The notes beneath the pieces were generated by a model, which saw nothing but the letters and a program-made list of their open reading frames with translations, made no database searches and was not told where the DNA came from. This document shows positions 1 through 5,650 of a stretch of DNA of 7,237 nucleotides, piece after piece. This DNA comes from Clostridium sp. (GTDB taxonomy: Bacteria; Bacillota; Clostridia; Clostridiales; Clostridiaceae), in contig JAHAIU010000145.1 in NCBI GenBank assembly GCA_018372555.1, positions 1 to 7,237 of the forward strand, written 5' to 3'. The position numbers and the translations under genes were made by a program. The stretch's first letter is position 1. Every line of letters begins with the position of its first letter.

Positions 1-1
1 T

Positions 2-460
2 TATCCAGAAGCTGAAAAGTACTTTACTAGTGGAGCATTAAGAGCAAATGATACGATTGGAATTCTTTATGAAAATAAGGATTTTGAAGAAGTAAAAGGC
101 TTCTTTGAATATAATTTTGGTGATTTTGAAATGAAATCTTATGAAGAGCTAAAAGATAATAAAGATTATATTAATTGGATAACTGATAAGTCTTTAAATT
201 TCAAGTGTCCAGGGGGAGAAAGTAAGGAAGAGTATAGAAAAAGAATAAAAGAGGAATTTGTTATTTTTATTAAAAAGATAAAAGATGTTAATTCAGCTCT
301 TGTAATATCTCATGGAGGAACTATAGGAACTATTTTAGAAGAGTTTTATGATAGTAATAAGAGTTTTTATGAATGGCAGCCAAGCTATGGAAGAGGATAT
401 AAACTTGAAATAGAGATATCAAATTCAGAGTTTAAAATATTAAATATTACAGAAATCTAA
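2..460 (+). CDS. cobC: Histidine phosphatase family protein, probably alpha-ribazole phosphatase (5' end outside window)
   Basis: The frame is open from the left edge, so this is the last 152 residues of a longer gene; about 50 N-terminal residues, including the catalytic RHG motif, are missing from view. What is visible fits the phosphoglycerate-mutase/histidine-phosphatase fold: a TSGALRANDTI stretch matching the family's 'SpL.Ra.T' segment, FGDFEMKSYEEL matching the 'FG.wEG.t..El' acidic motif, and ISHGGTI around visible residues 102-108, carrying the second catalytic histidine (H104). The Met codon at 131 lies inside the family motif and is not the start. Family members include CobC, which removes the 5' phosphate of alpha-ribazole phosphate or of adenosylcobalamin phosphate late in nucleotide-loop assembly. 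The CobC assignment rests on the cbiB and cobD genes that follow, 42 bases downstream; from sequence alone it could be another small-molecule phosphatase. Confidence 0.8.
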   Translation, partial: YPEAEKYFTSGALRANDTIGILYENKDFEEVKGFFEYNFGDFEMKSYEELKDNKDYINWITDKSLNFKCPGGESKEEYRKRIKEEFVIFIKKIKDVNSALVISHGGTIGTILEEFYDSNKSFYEWQPSYGRGYKLEIEISNSEFKILNITEI

Positions 461-502
461 AGTATGTACATAAATCATTAAAGAAATCGGGAGAGATAAA
501 CT

Positions 503-1447
503 ATGAAGCAATTGACTATAGGATATTTATTAGACTTAATAATAGGAGATCCTCAAAATCCCCTTCATCCTATAAGATTAATAGGGAACTTATGCAAAAG
601 AATAGAAAATTATTTTAGAAAAGAACTAAGTAATTCTCTTAAGATGGCAGGATTATTAACTTGGATATCTGTTGTTTTAATTGTTTTTATATTTACTAAT
701 TTAATCCTAAAACTTGGTTATGGCTTAAACTATATATTTGGAATAATGGTAAGTGGAATTATTATATATTTTTGTATAGCAACAAAGTCATTGAAAGTAG
801 AAGCTTTAAGGGTTGTTAAGGCTTTGAAAGATAATGATATTGAAGAGGCAAGGCATAGATTATCTTATATTGTAGGAAGAGATACTAAAAGTTTAGATAA
901 AGAAGGGATTCTAAGAGCTGTAGTTGAGACTATAGCTGAAAATATTTCAGATGGAGTTGTAGCACCAATTTTATATGCAGGATTATTTGGAGCACCTTTT
1001 GCATTAGTATATAAGGCGGTAAATACTATGGATTCTATGTTTGGATATAAAAATGATAAGTATTATGAATTTGGATATTTTCCAGCCAAATTAGATGATA
1101 TCTTTAATTATATACCAGCGAGGCTTACTGGATATCTAATTATAGCTTCAGCTTATTTTTTAAAGTTAGATTATAAAAACTCATATAATATATATAAGAG
1201 GGATAGATATAATCATAGTAGTCCAAACAGTGCTCATCCTGAAGCAGCAGTTGCAGGAGCATTAGGACTTAAACTTGGTGGGGCAAATTATTATTTTGGG
1301 AAGTTAGTAGAAAAACCTACTATAGGTGATGAAGTTAAGAAAATAGAAATTAATGATGTTTACATAACAAATAGAATATTGTACTTAGTATCATTTTTAA
1401 GTTTTAGTTTATCTATATTATTAAATTATGTAGGGAGTTTATTTTAA
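503..1447 (+). CDS. cbiB: Adenosylcobinamide-phosphate synthase CbiB (integral membrane)
   Basis: CbiB attaches (R)-1-amino-2-propanol phosphate to adenosylcobyric acid, giving adenosylcobinamide phosphate, at the cytoplasmic membrane. The 314-residue product has the family's usual length. Family signatures visible are LLDLIIGDPQNPLHPIRLIG near residues 9-28, the block around 124-181 that includes GRDT, ETIAENISDG and NTMDSM, the KLDDIFNYIPARLTG segment at 196-210, and NHSSPNSAHPEAAVAGALG at 237-255. Hydrophobic stretches near 50-68, 74-92, 153-170, 208-221 and 292-310 fit membrane segments. A GGGAGAG ribosome site at 489-495 lies 7 bases before the ATG at 503. The stop codon overlaps the start of cobD by one base (TAATG), which implies translational coupling. 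CobD makes the substrate's linker (established pathway knowledge), so the pairing is functionally coherent. I see no frameshift or missing motif. Confidence 0.95.
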   Translation: MKQLTIGYLLDLIIGDPQNPLHPIRLIGNLCKRIENYFRKELSNSLKMAGLLTWISVVLIVFIFTNLILKLGYGLNYIFGIMVSGIIIYFCIATKSLKVEALRVVKALKDNDIEEARHRLSYIVGRDTKSLDKEGILRAVVETIAENISDGVVAPILYAGLFGAPFALVYKAVNTMDSMFGYKNDKYYEFGYFPAKLDDIFNYIPARLTGYLIIASAYFLKLDYKNSYNIYKRDRYNHSSPNSAHPEAAVAGALGLKLGGANYYFGKLVEKPTIGDEVKKIEINDVYITNRILYLVSFLSFSLSILLNYVGSLF

Positions 1448-2526
1448 TGAGTAAGGCTGTTCATGGTGGAAATATAGAGGAATTATCAAGGATATATAAT
1501 CTTGATAAGTCCAAGCTTTTAGATTTTTCAGCTAATATTAATCCATTAGGTATTAGTAGCAAAGTTAGAGAGTCATTAATAGATGCAATAAGGGAAGCTA
1601 AAGTATATCCAGATATAAAGTATCATAATTTGAAAAGTGAAATTAGTAAGTTTGAAGAGGTTAGTTTAGGAAATATAGCCTTAGGAAATGGTGCAGCCGA
1701 ATCTATCTTTAATTTGGTTAGAGCAGTTAAACCAAGAAAAGCATTAATTCCTGCTCCAACCTTTAGTGAGTATGAAGAGGCTGTTCTAAGTAGTGGTGGA
1801 GAAGTAAAGTATTATTTACTTAAAGAAGATAAGGATTTTAACATAGAAGAAGATATATTAGATTATATTAATAAAGATATTGATATAGTTTTTATTTGTA
1901 ATCCTAATAATCCTACTGGCAAATTAACAGAGAAAGATACAATAGTTAAGATATTAGAAAAAGCGAAGATAAATAATGCTTTTGTAGTCTTAGATGAATC
2001 ATTTTTAGATTTTATAAAGGACTATAATAAATATTCAGTAAAAGAATTTCTTTTTAAGTATAACAATTTAGTTATAATAAAATCTTTAACTAAGTTCTTT
2101 GCAATACCTGGTATAAGAATAGGTTATACTTTTACTAAAAATAAAGAGTTACTAGAAGAAATTAATAAGGTAACATCTCCTTGGAATATTAATATATTTG
2201 CAGAAAAAGCAACTATTGCTGCATTAAATGAAAAAAAGTATATTTCAAAAACAGTTGAATATATAGAAGAGGAAAAAGATTATCTTTATAGTAAGCTAAA
2301 ATCTTTTAAGAGTCTAAAGGTATTTAAACCTTCAGTGAACTATATTATGTTTAAGTCTTTAGTAGATATAAATTTAAAAGAGGAATTGTTAAAGAAAAAT
2401 ATAGTTGTAAGAAGCTGTAACAGTTATATTGGATTAGATAAAAGTTATTATAGAATTGCAGTTAGAACTAGAGAAGAAAATCAAAGAATTATTAATGGAT
2501 TAAATTGTATATTACCTATACATTAG
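1447..2526 (+). CDS. cobD: L-threonine-O-3-phosphate decarboxylase CobD (PLP enzyme)
   Basis: CobD decarboxylates threonine phosphate to (R)-1-amino-2-propanol phosphate, the linker between corrin ring and lower-ligand nucleotide. The 359-residue product is a complete class I/II aminotransferase-fold protein: HGGN at 6-9, DFSANINPLG at 26-35, the cofactor-binding GNGAAE at 80-85, CNPNNPTG at 151-158, D183 in the VVLDESF segment, and the Schiff-base lysine K216 in IIKSLTKFFAIPGIRIGY, the same lysine number I recall for Salmonella CobD. R336, in the YRIAVRT motif, is the likely substrate phosphate or carboxylate-binding arginine. These features, with the start HGG and the cbiB neighbour, favour CobD over histidinol-phosphate aminotransferase, its closest relative. 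GGGAG at 1433-1437 inside the end of cbiB is the ribosome site, and the ATG shares one base with the cbiB stop. No terminator follows; a promoter begins three bases after the stop. Confidence 0.93.
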   Translation: MSKAVHGGNIEELSRIYNLDKSKLLDFSANINPLGISSKVRESLIDAIREAKVYPDIKYHNLKSEISKFEEVSLGNIALGNGAAESIFNLVRAVKPRKALIPAPTFSEYEEAVLSSGGEVKYYLLKEDKDFNIEEDILDYINKDIDIVFICNPNNPTGKLTEKDTIVKILEKAKINNAFVVLDESFLDFIKDYNKYSVKEFLFKYNNLVIIKSLTKFFAIPGIRIGYTFTKNKELLEEINKVTSPWNINIFAEKATIAALNEKKYISKTVEYIEEEKDYLYSKLKSFKSLKVFKPSVNYIMFKSLVDINLKEELLKKNIVVRSCNSYIGLDKSYYRIAVRTREENQRIINGLNCILPIH

Positions 2527-2529
2527 CAA

Positions 2530-2558
2530 TTGACAAAATATCTCATTAATAATATAAT
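2530..2558 (+). promoter_or_regulatory. Perfect consensus sigma-A promoter of the btuFCD operon
   Basis: TTGACA at 2530-2535 and TATAAT at 2553-2558 are separated by exactly 17 bases, an exact match to the housekeeping consensus in both hexamers and in spacing. Transcription would be expected to start near 2564-2567, roughly 25 bases before the riboswitch aptamer. The -35 box starts three bases after the cobD stop. A maximally strong promoter in front of a riboswitch suggests that control is exerted after initiation by the RNA rather than by a promoter-binding factor; this is inference. Confidence 0.9.
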
Positions 2559-2585
2559 TCAAGTTGATATTTTAACTATATAACT

Positions 2586-2736
2586 ATTAAAGGTGCTTTA
2601 TAAGCTTAATAGGGAATTAGGTAAAAGCCTAAGCTACCCCAGTAACCGTAATATGGACGAAATCTATAACATACCACTGCAAAGTAGCGGGAAGGTTAGA
2701 AAGTAGGATGAAGTAGAGCCGGGAGACCTACCTTTT
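2586..2736 (+). ncRNA. Cobalamin (B12) riboswitch aptamer
   Basis: This leader RNA element binds a cobalamin and controls the downstream btu operon in cis. Visible core: GGTGC at 2592-2596; AGGGAA at 2611-2616; a P4-like hairpin TTAGG/CCTAA (2617-2621 with 2628-2632); a five-base pairing GCTAC/GTAGC (2633-2637 with 2684-2688); GGGAAGG at 2689-2695; and the B12 box AGCCGGGAGACCTACC at 2717-2732. The box departs from the usual AGYCMGGAGACCKGCC by G for the A/C at 2721 and TACC for TGCC. The closing stem is AAAGGT (2589-2594) with ACCTTT (2730-2735), so the TACC change keeps pairing with the 5' strand. The downstream terminator suggests transcriptional 'off' control when ligand is bound. Class (adenosyl- versus hydroxo/methylcobalamin) cannot be decided by eye. 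Confidence 0.95.
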
Positions 2737-2738
2737 TT

Positions 2739-2785
2739 GGGAATACTGTTATCCTCTGAGGGTAGGATAATGGGGATACTGTTAT
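2739..2785 (+). repeat. Near-identical 14-base direct repeat flanking a hairpin, in the riboswitch expression platform
   Basis: GGGAATACTGTTAT at 2739-2752 recurs as GGGGATACTGTTAT at 2772-2785, with 13 of 14 bases identical and starts 33 bases apart. Between them lies a perfect 7-bp inverted repeat, TTATCCT (2749-2755) with AGGATAA (2764-2770), extendable by two wobble pairs and one C-G pair, with loop CTGAGGGT. It sits directly after the aptamer, where the P13 element or switching sequences are expected. Each repeat contains ATACT, which is complementary to AGTAT in the 3' arm of the terminator. Confidence 0.7.
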
Positions 2786-2854
2786 AGTTTTGAGTTATAG
2801 TTATAAGGTTCTATTTATAAATTATAATTTGAAATTATTTGATAAGTATTTTGG

Positions 2855-2878
2855 GCATACTCTTAGTATGCTTTTTTT
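2855..2878 (+). terminator. Intrinsic terminator, probable expression platform of the riboswitch
   Basis: GCATACT (2855-2861) pairs perfectly with AGTATGC (2865-2871) around a CTT loop, and seven T residues follow at 2872-2878. This is a factor-independent terminator about 55 bases before the btuF start and about 120 bases after the B12 box. Its position between riboswitch and first gene supports attenuation of the operon. It is also the only clear terminator downstream of cobD, so it likely ends readthrough from the upstream block. The stem is short and AT-rich, which would suit conditional termination. Confidence 0.88.
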
Positions 2879-2900
2879 ATTTTGCAATACTTTGCAAAAT
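2879..2900 (+). repeat. Perfect 9-bp inverted repeat between the terminator and the btuF ribosome site
   Basis: ATTTTGCAA (2879-2887) is followed by TACT and then TTGCAAAAT (2892-2900). It begins immediately after the terminator's T-tract and ends 18 bases before the AGGAGG of btuF. No T-run follows, so it is not a second terminator. It could be a DNA operator, an RNA stability hairpin at the 5' end of the read-through message, or a chance AT-rich palindrome. I see nothing that decides between these. Confidence 0.6.
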
Positions 2901-2932
2901 TACCCTAATAAAATAATTAGGAGGACTTATTC

Positions 2933-3850
2933 ATGAAAAAAAGAAGTAAAATTCTTGCTGTAGTTTTATCAATGGTATTTGCAATTGCATTATTTGTTGG
3001 ATGTACAGAAACTACAAAAACTATGACAGACAGGGAAGGTAATGAATTTACTTTACCTAATAAAATCGAAAGAATTATATCAACTGCACCATCTAATACA
3101 GAGGTATTAGTGGCACTTGGGCTTTCAGATAAGCTTGTTGCTATCGATAAGTATTCAGCTGATGTTGAAGGTATAAATGCTGATTTACCACAAATAGATT
3201 TTAGAAATCCAGATGCTGAAACTATAATTGGACTTGAGCCAGATATTATCATAGCTTCAGGGCATAATAAGGTTGGAGATAATGATCCATTCCAATTAGT
3301 AAAAGAAGCGGGTATTCCAGTTGTGTATATTCCAAGTAGTTACAGCATAGATGGTATATACGGAGATATTAATTTTATATCAGAAATAACTAAGACTGAA
3401 AAGCAAGGTAAAGAAATAGTTGAAAATATGAAAAAAGATGTTGAGGATATAAGAGCTATAGGTGAAAAAATAACTGATAAGAAGAAGGTTTATTTTGAAA
3501 TTGGTTCAGGATCTAAATTAAGTAGCTTTGGCCAAGATACATTTTTGAATGAAATGATTCAAATAATTGGAGCTGAAAACATATTTGCTAATGAAAAATC
3601 ATGGATTTCACCTACTCCAGAATCAATAATAGAAGCTAATCCAGATGTTATATTAACAAATATGCCTGATATAAATGGAGTAAAGGCTGTAGATGAAATT
3701 AAGAGCCGTGATGGATGGGATAGTGTTACGGCGATAAAAGAAGGAAATGTTTACGGTATAGATAAAAATGCTTCTGCAAGACCTTCACAAAATGTAGTAA
3801 AAGCATTAAAGGAAATGGCTAAGGCTGTTTACCCAAATGAGTATAAATAG
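2933..3850 (+). CDS. btuF: Cobalamin/corrinoid-binding lipoprotein BtuF (ABC transporter)
   Basis: This is the extracellular, membrane-anchored substrate receptor of a corrinoid importer. The 305-residue precursor has a lipoprotein signal: positive MKKRSK, a hydrophobic core at 7-22, and FVGC with the lipidated cysteine at C24 (F rather than L at -3 is slightly atypical). The mature part is a periplasmic-binding-protein class III (Peripla_BP_2) fold: RIISTAPSNTEVLVALGL near 47-64, ETIIGLEPDIIIASG, a long linking helix around 155-177, and SPTPESIIEANPDVILT in the C-terminal lobe. This family also carries ferric siderophores and haem; the riboswitch and cob genes around it make cobalamin much the likelier ligand. 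AGGAGG at 2919-2924 lies eight bases before the ATG, the strongest ribosome site in the operon together with that of the PP-loop gene, as expected for an abundant binding protein. The 3' end overlaps btuC by 14 bases. Confidence 0.92.
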   Translation: MKKRSKILAVVLSMVFAIALFVGCTETTKTMTDREGNEFTLPNKIERIISTAPSNTEVLVALGLSDKLVAIDKYSADVEGINADLPQIDFRNPDAETIIGLEPDIIIASGHNKVGDNDPFQLVKEAGIPVVYIPSSYSIDGIYGDINFISEITKTEKQGKEIVENMKKDVEDIRAIGEKITDKKKVYFEIGSGSKLSSFGQDTFLNEMIQIIGAENIFANEKSWISPTPESIIEANPDVILTNMPDINGVKAVDEIKSRDGWDSVTAIKEGNVYGIDKNASARPSQNVVKALKEMAKAVYPNEYK

Positions 3851-4871
3851 AGATAAAAAAAATAAAACAATGATGATACTATCATTTGTTGTAGTATTTT
3901 TAGTAATATGTATTGGAACTTCCATAGGGAGTTCCAATATTAGCATTATAGATATTATTTCAATAATATCTCATAAGATATTTAATACTAATTTACTACA
4001 AGGAATTGAAGCAAAAGATGTTTCAATTATATGGAGTATAAGATTGCCTAGAGTATTATTAGCATTTACTGTAGGGGGAGCACTTGCAGCAAGTGGTGCA
4101 GTAGTTCAATCTATATTAAAAAATCCTTTAGCTTCACCTTATACACTAGGAGTATCATCAGGGGCATCACTAGGGGTTGGGTTATTAATAGTATCAGGGA
4201 TATCTATCCCTTTCCTTGGTAATTTTTCACTACCTTTAGTTGGATTTACATGTAGTTTATTAACTATGGTAATTGTAATAACATTTTCAAGTAAGGTTGA
4301 TAAAGAACTTTCAAATACAACTATTATATTAACAGGGATGGTATTTTCATTATTCTTTAACGCAGCATTAACCACAATAACTGCTTTATTTACTAAGAAT
4401 ATTGAAGCCATTACTATGTGGCAAATGGGTTCCTTTTCTATGAAGGGTTGGAGTTATTTAAAAGCCGGAGTTCCATTTTTCTTAATTGGAATAATTGGAG
4501 TTATGGCTTTTGTACGTGAAATGGATGTTTTAACCTTTGGAGAGGAACAAGCAAAATCTATAGGGGTTGATGCTGAAAAAGTAAAGAAGTATTTATTTCT
4601 TTTTGTAGCAGTGTTAACTGGAGCAGCAGTAGCAATTAGTGGGACTATAGGATTTGTTGATTTAATTGCGCCTCATGTAGTAAGAAAGATTTTTGGCTCT
4701 AAGCATAGCTATGTTATACCTATGTCTGTTGTTTTTGGTGGATGTTTAATGGTTATAACAGATTTAATATCTAGGACTATTATAGTTCCTTCAGAGTTAC
4801 CAGTTGGAGCTGTTACAGCTATGATAGGTGCACCATTTTTTGCATATCTATACTTTAAAAGGTCAAAGTAG
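3837..4871 (+). CDS. btuC: Cobalamin ABC transporter permease BtuC (FecCD family)
   Basis: The 344-residue product is a polytopic permease of the BtuC/FecCD family, which forms a homodimeric channel with about ten membrane helices per subunit. Signatures are RLPRVLLAFTVGGALAASGA at 69-88, QSILKNPLASPYTLGVSSGA at 91-110, and the cytoplasmic-loop motif GTIGFVDLIAPHVVRKIFG at 269-287, where the L-loop contacts the ATPase. The C-terminal LPVGAVTAMIGAPFFAYL is also typical. The chosen ATG lies inside the end of btuF (14-base overlap) with only a weak AAGG twelve bases upstream, so translation probably depends on coupling to btuF. An alternative ATG at 3870 has no better ribosome site and would trim 11 polar residues. 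A 13-bp hairpin lies within the first membrane-helix coding stretch at 3911-3939. BtuF, BtuC and BtuD together would make one complete importer. Confidence 0.93.
   Translation: MSINRDKKNKTMMILSFVVVFLVICIGTSIGSSNISIIDIISIISHKIFNTNLLQGIEAKDVSIIWSIRLPRVLLAFTVGGALAASGAVVQSILKNPLASPYTLGVSSGASLGVGLLIVSGISIPFLGNFSLPLVGFTCSLLTMVIVITFSSKVDKELSNTTIILTGMVFSLFFNAALTTITALFTKNIEAITMWQMGSFSMKGWSYLKAGVPFFLIGIIGVMAFVREMDVLTFGEEQAKSIGVDAEKVKKYLFLFVAVLTGAAVAISGTIGFVDLIAPHVVRKIFGSKHSYVIPMSVVFGGCLMVITDLISRTIIVPSELPVGAVTAMIGAPFFAYLYFKRSK
3911..3939 (+). other. Strong 13-bp hairpin inside the 5' part of the btuC coding sequence
   Basis: TATTGGAACTTCC (3911-3923) pairs with GGGAGTTCCAATA (3927-3939) around an ATA loop: twelve Watson-Crick pairs and one G-U pair. 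It covers btuC codons 25-35, about 60 bases past the end of btuF. Two TCC serine codons and one GGG glycine codon build the stem, although TCC and GGG look uncommon in this AT-rich window. No T-run follows, so it is not an intrinsic terminator. A role in mRNA stability or relative expression of btuF and btuC is inference. Confidence 0.8.
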
Positions 4872-4879
4872 GTGATTAA

Positions 4880-5635
4880 ATGTTAGAACTTAAAAATATT
4901 TTTTGTGGATACAATAATGTGGATGTAGTTAAAGATATAAGCTTTGATGTTAAAAGAGGAGAAAATATTTGTATAGTAGGTCCTAATGGATGTGGTAAAA
5001 GTACATTATTAAAGGCTATATCTAATTTAATTTCTTATAAAGGAGATATTATTTTAGATGGGAAAAATATAAAGGACTTAAAAAGAAGAGACCTTGCAAC
5101 TAAGGTTGCATTAATGACTCAAAGTACAAACATACTATTTCCATATAGCATCTATGATACTGTAGCTTTAGGAAGATATGCGCATTTAAAGGGAGTTTTT
5201 TCAAAGTTAAGTAAAGAGGATGAAGAAATAATACATAATAGTTTGGAAATGGTAGGGCTTTATGATATTAAAGATAAGCTTATAAGTGAGCTTTCAGGGG
5301 GACAACTACAAAGGGTTTTTCTAGCAAGAGCCTTTGCGCAATCTCCTGAAGTAATACTTCTAGATGAACCCACTAATCATTTAGACTTAAGATATCAAAT
5401 AGAAATACTACATTACTTGAAAAAATGGGCAAAAGATAATAATAAAATAGTAGTTGCTGTTCTTCATGATTTAAACTTAGTTCAAAATTTTGGAGAAAGA
5501 GCTTTAATGCTTAAAGAAGGTAAAGTAGTTAATGTTGGAGTTACAAGAGAGGTTTTAAATAGCAAAGATTTAGAAGAAGTATATGGTATAGATATTAAAG
5601 AATTTATGGTTACTACTTTAGAAAAGTGGAAGTAA
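4880..5635 (+). CDS. btuD: Cobalamin ABC transporter ATP-binding protein BtuD
   Basis: This is the cytoplasmic ATPase that powers the BtuC channel. The 251-residue protein has every expected ABC motif: Walker A GPNGCGKST at 34-42, the Q-loop glutamine Q81 in MTQS, signature LSGGQ at 138-142, Walker B VILLDEP at 158-164 with catalytic E163, D-loop NHLD at 166-169, and the switch histidine H196 in VLHDLN. It belongs to the FepC/BtuD (iron-siderophore and B12) subgroup, judging by PYSIYDTVALGRYAH at 88-102. Start: AGGTGA at 4870-4875 overlaps the btuC stop codon and lies four bases from the ATG, a rather short spacing consistent with coupled translation. The gene is complete and intact. Specificity for cobalamin is inferred from the riboswitch and neighbours, because siderophore ATPases look nearly identical. 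Confidence 0.93.
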   Translation: MLELKNIFCGYNNVDVVKDISFDVKRGENICIVGPNGCGKSTLLKAISNLISYKGDIILDGKNIKDLKRRDLATKVALMTQSTNILFPYSIYDTVALGRYAHLKGVFSKLSKEDEEIIHNSLEMVGLYDIKDKLISELSGGQLQRVFLARAFAQSPEVILLDEPTNHLDLRYQIEILHYLKKWAKDNNKIVVAVLHDLNLVQNFGERALMLKEGKVVNVGVTREVLNSKDLEEVYGIDIKEFMVTTLEKWK

Positions 5636-5650
5636 AAAGGAGGAATGAAG

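Noticed and set aside
131..460. ATG at 131 as the start of the first gene
   Set aside because: The frame is open to the window edge and residues just before this Met (TSGALRANDTI, FGDFE) belong to the histidine-phosphatase fold, so the Met is internal.
2573..2587. TAACTAT repeated at 2573-2579 and 2581-2587
   Set aside because: A short AT-rich repeat between the start site and aptamer; at this base composition it is readily explained by chance.
2733..2738. T6 run right after the B12 box as a terminator tract
   Set aside because: No GC-containing hairpin immediately precedes it; these bases form the 3' side of the aptamer closing stem. The hairpin plus T7 at 2855-2878 is the real terminator candidate.
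2917..3252. Reverse-strand open frame of 111 codons opposite btuF
   Set aside because: No ribosome site or family resemblance; it is a shadow of the well-supported btuF frame.
4139..4411. Reverse-strand open frame of 90 codons opposite btuC
   Set aside because: Shadow of the conserved permease frame, with no initiation signal or recognisable domain.
5645..5650. ATG at 5645 as start of the PP-loop ATPase
   Set aside because: It lies one base from the AAGGAGG at 5637-5643, too close for initiation; the in-frame ATG at 5651 has a seven-base spacing and begins MSKKFVMSYS directly ahead of the PP-loop.
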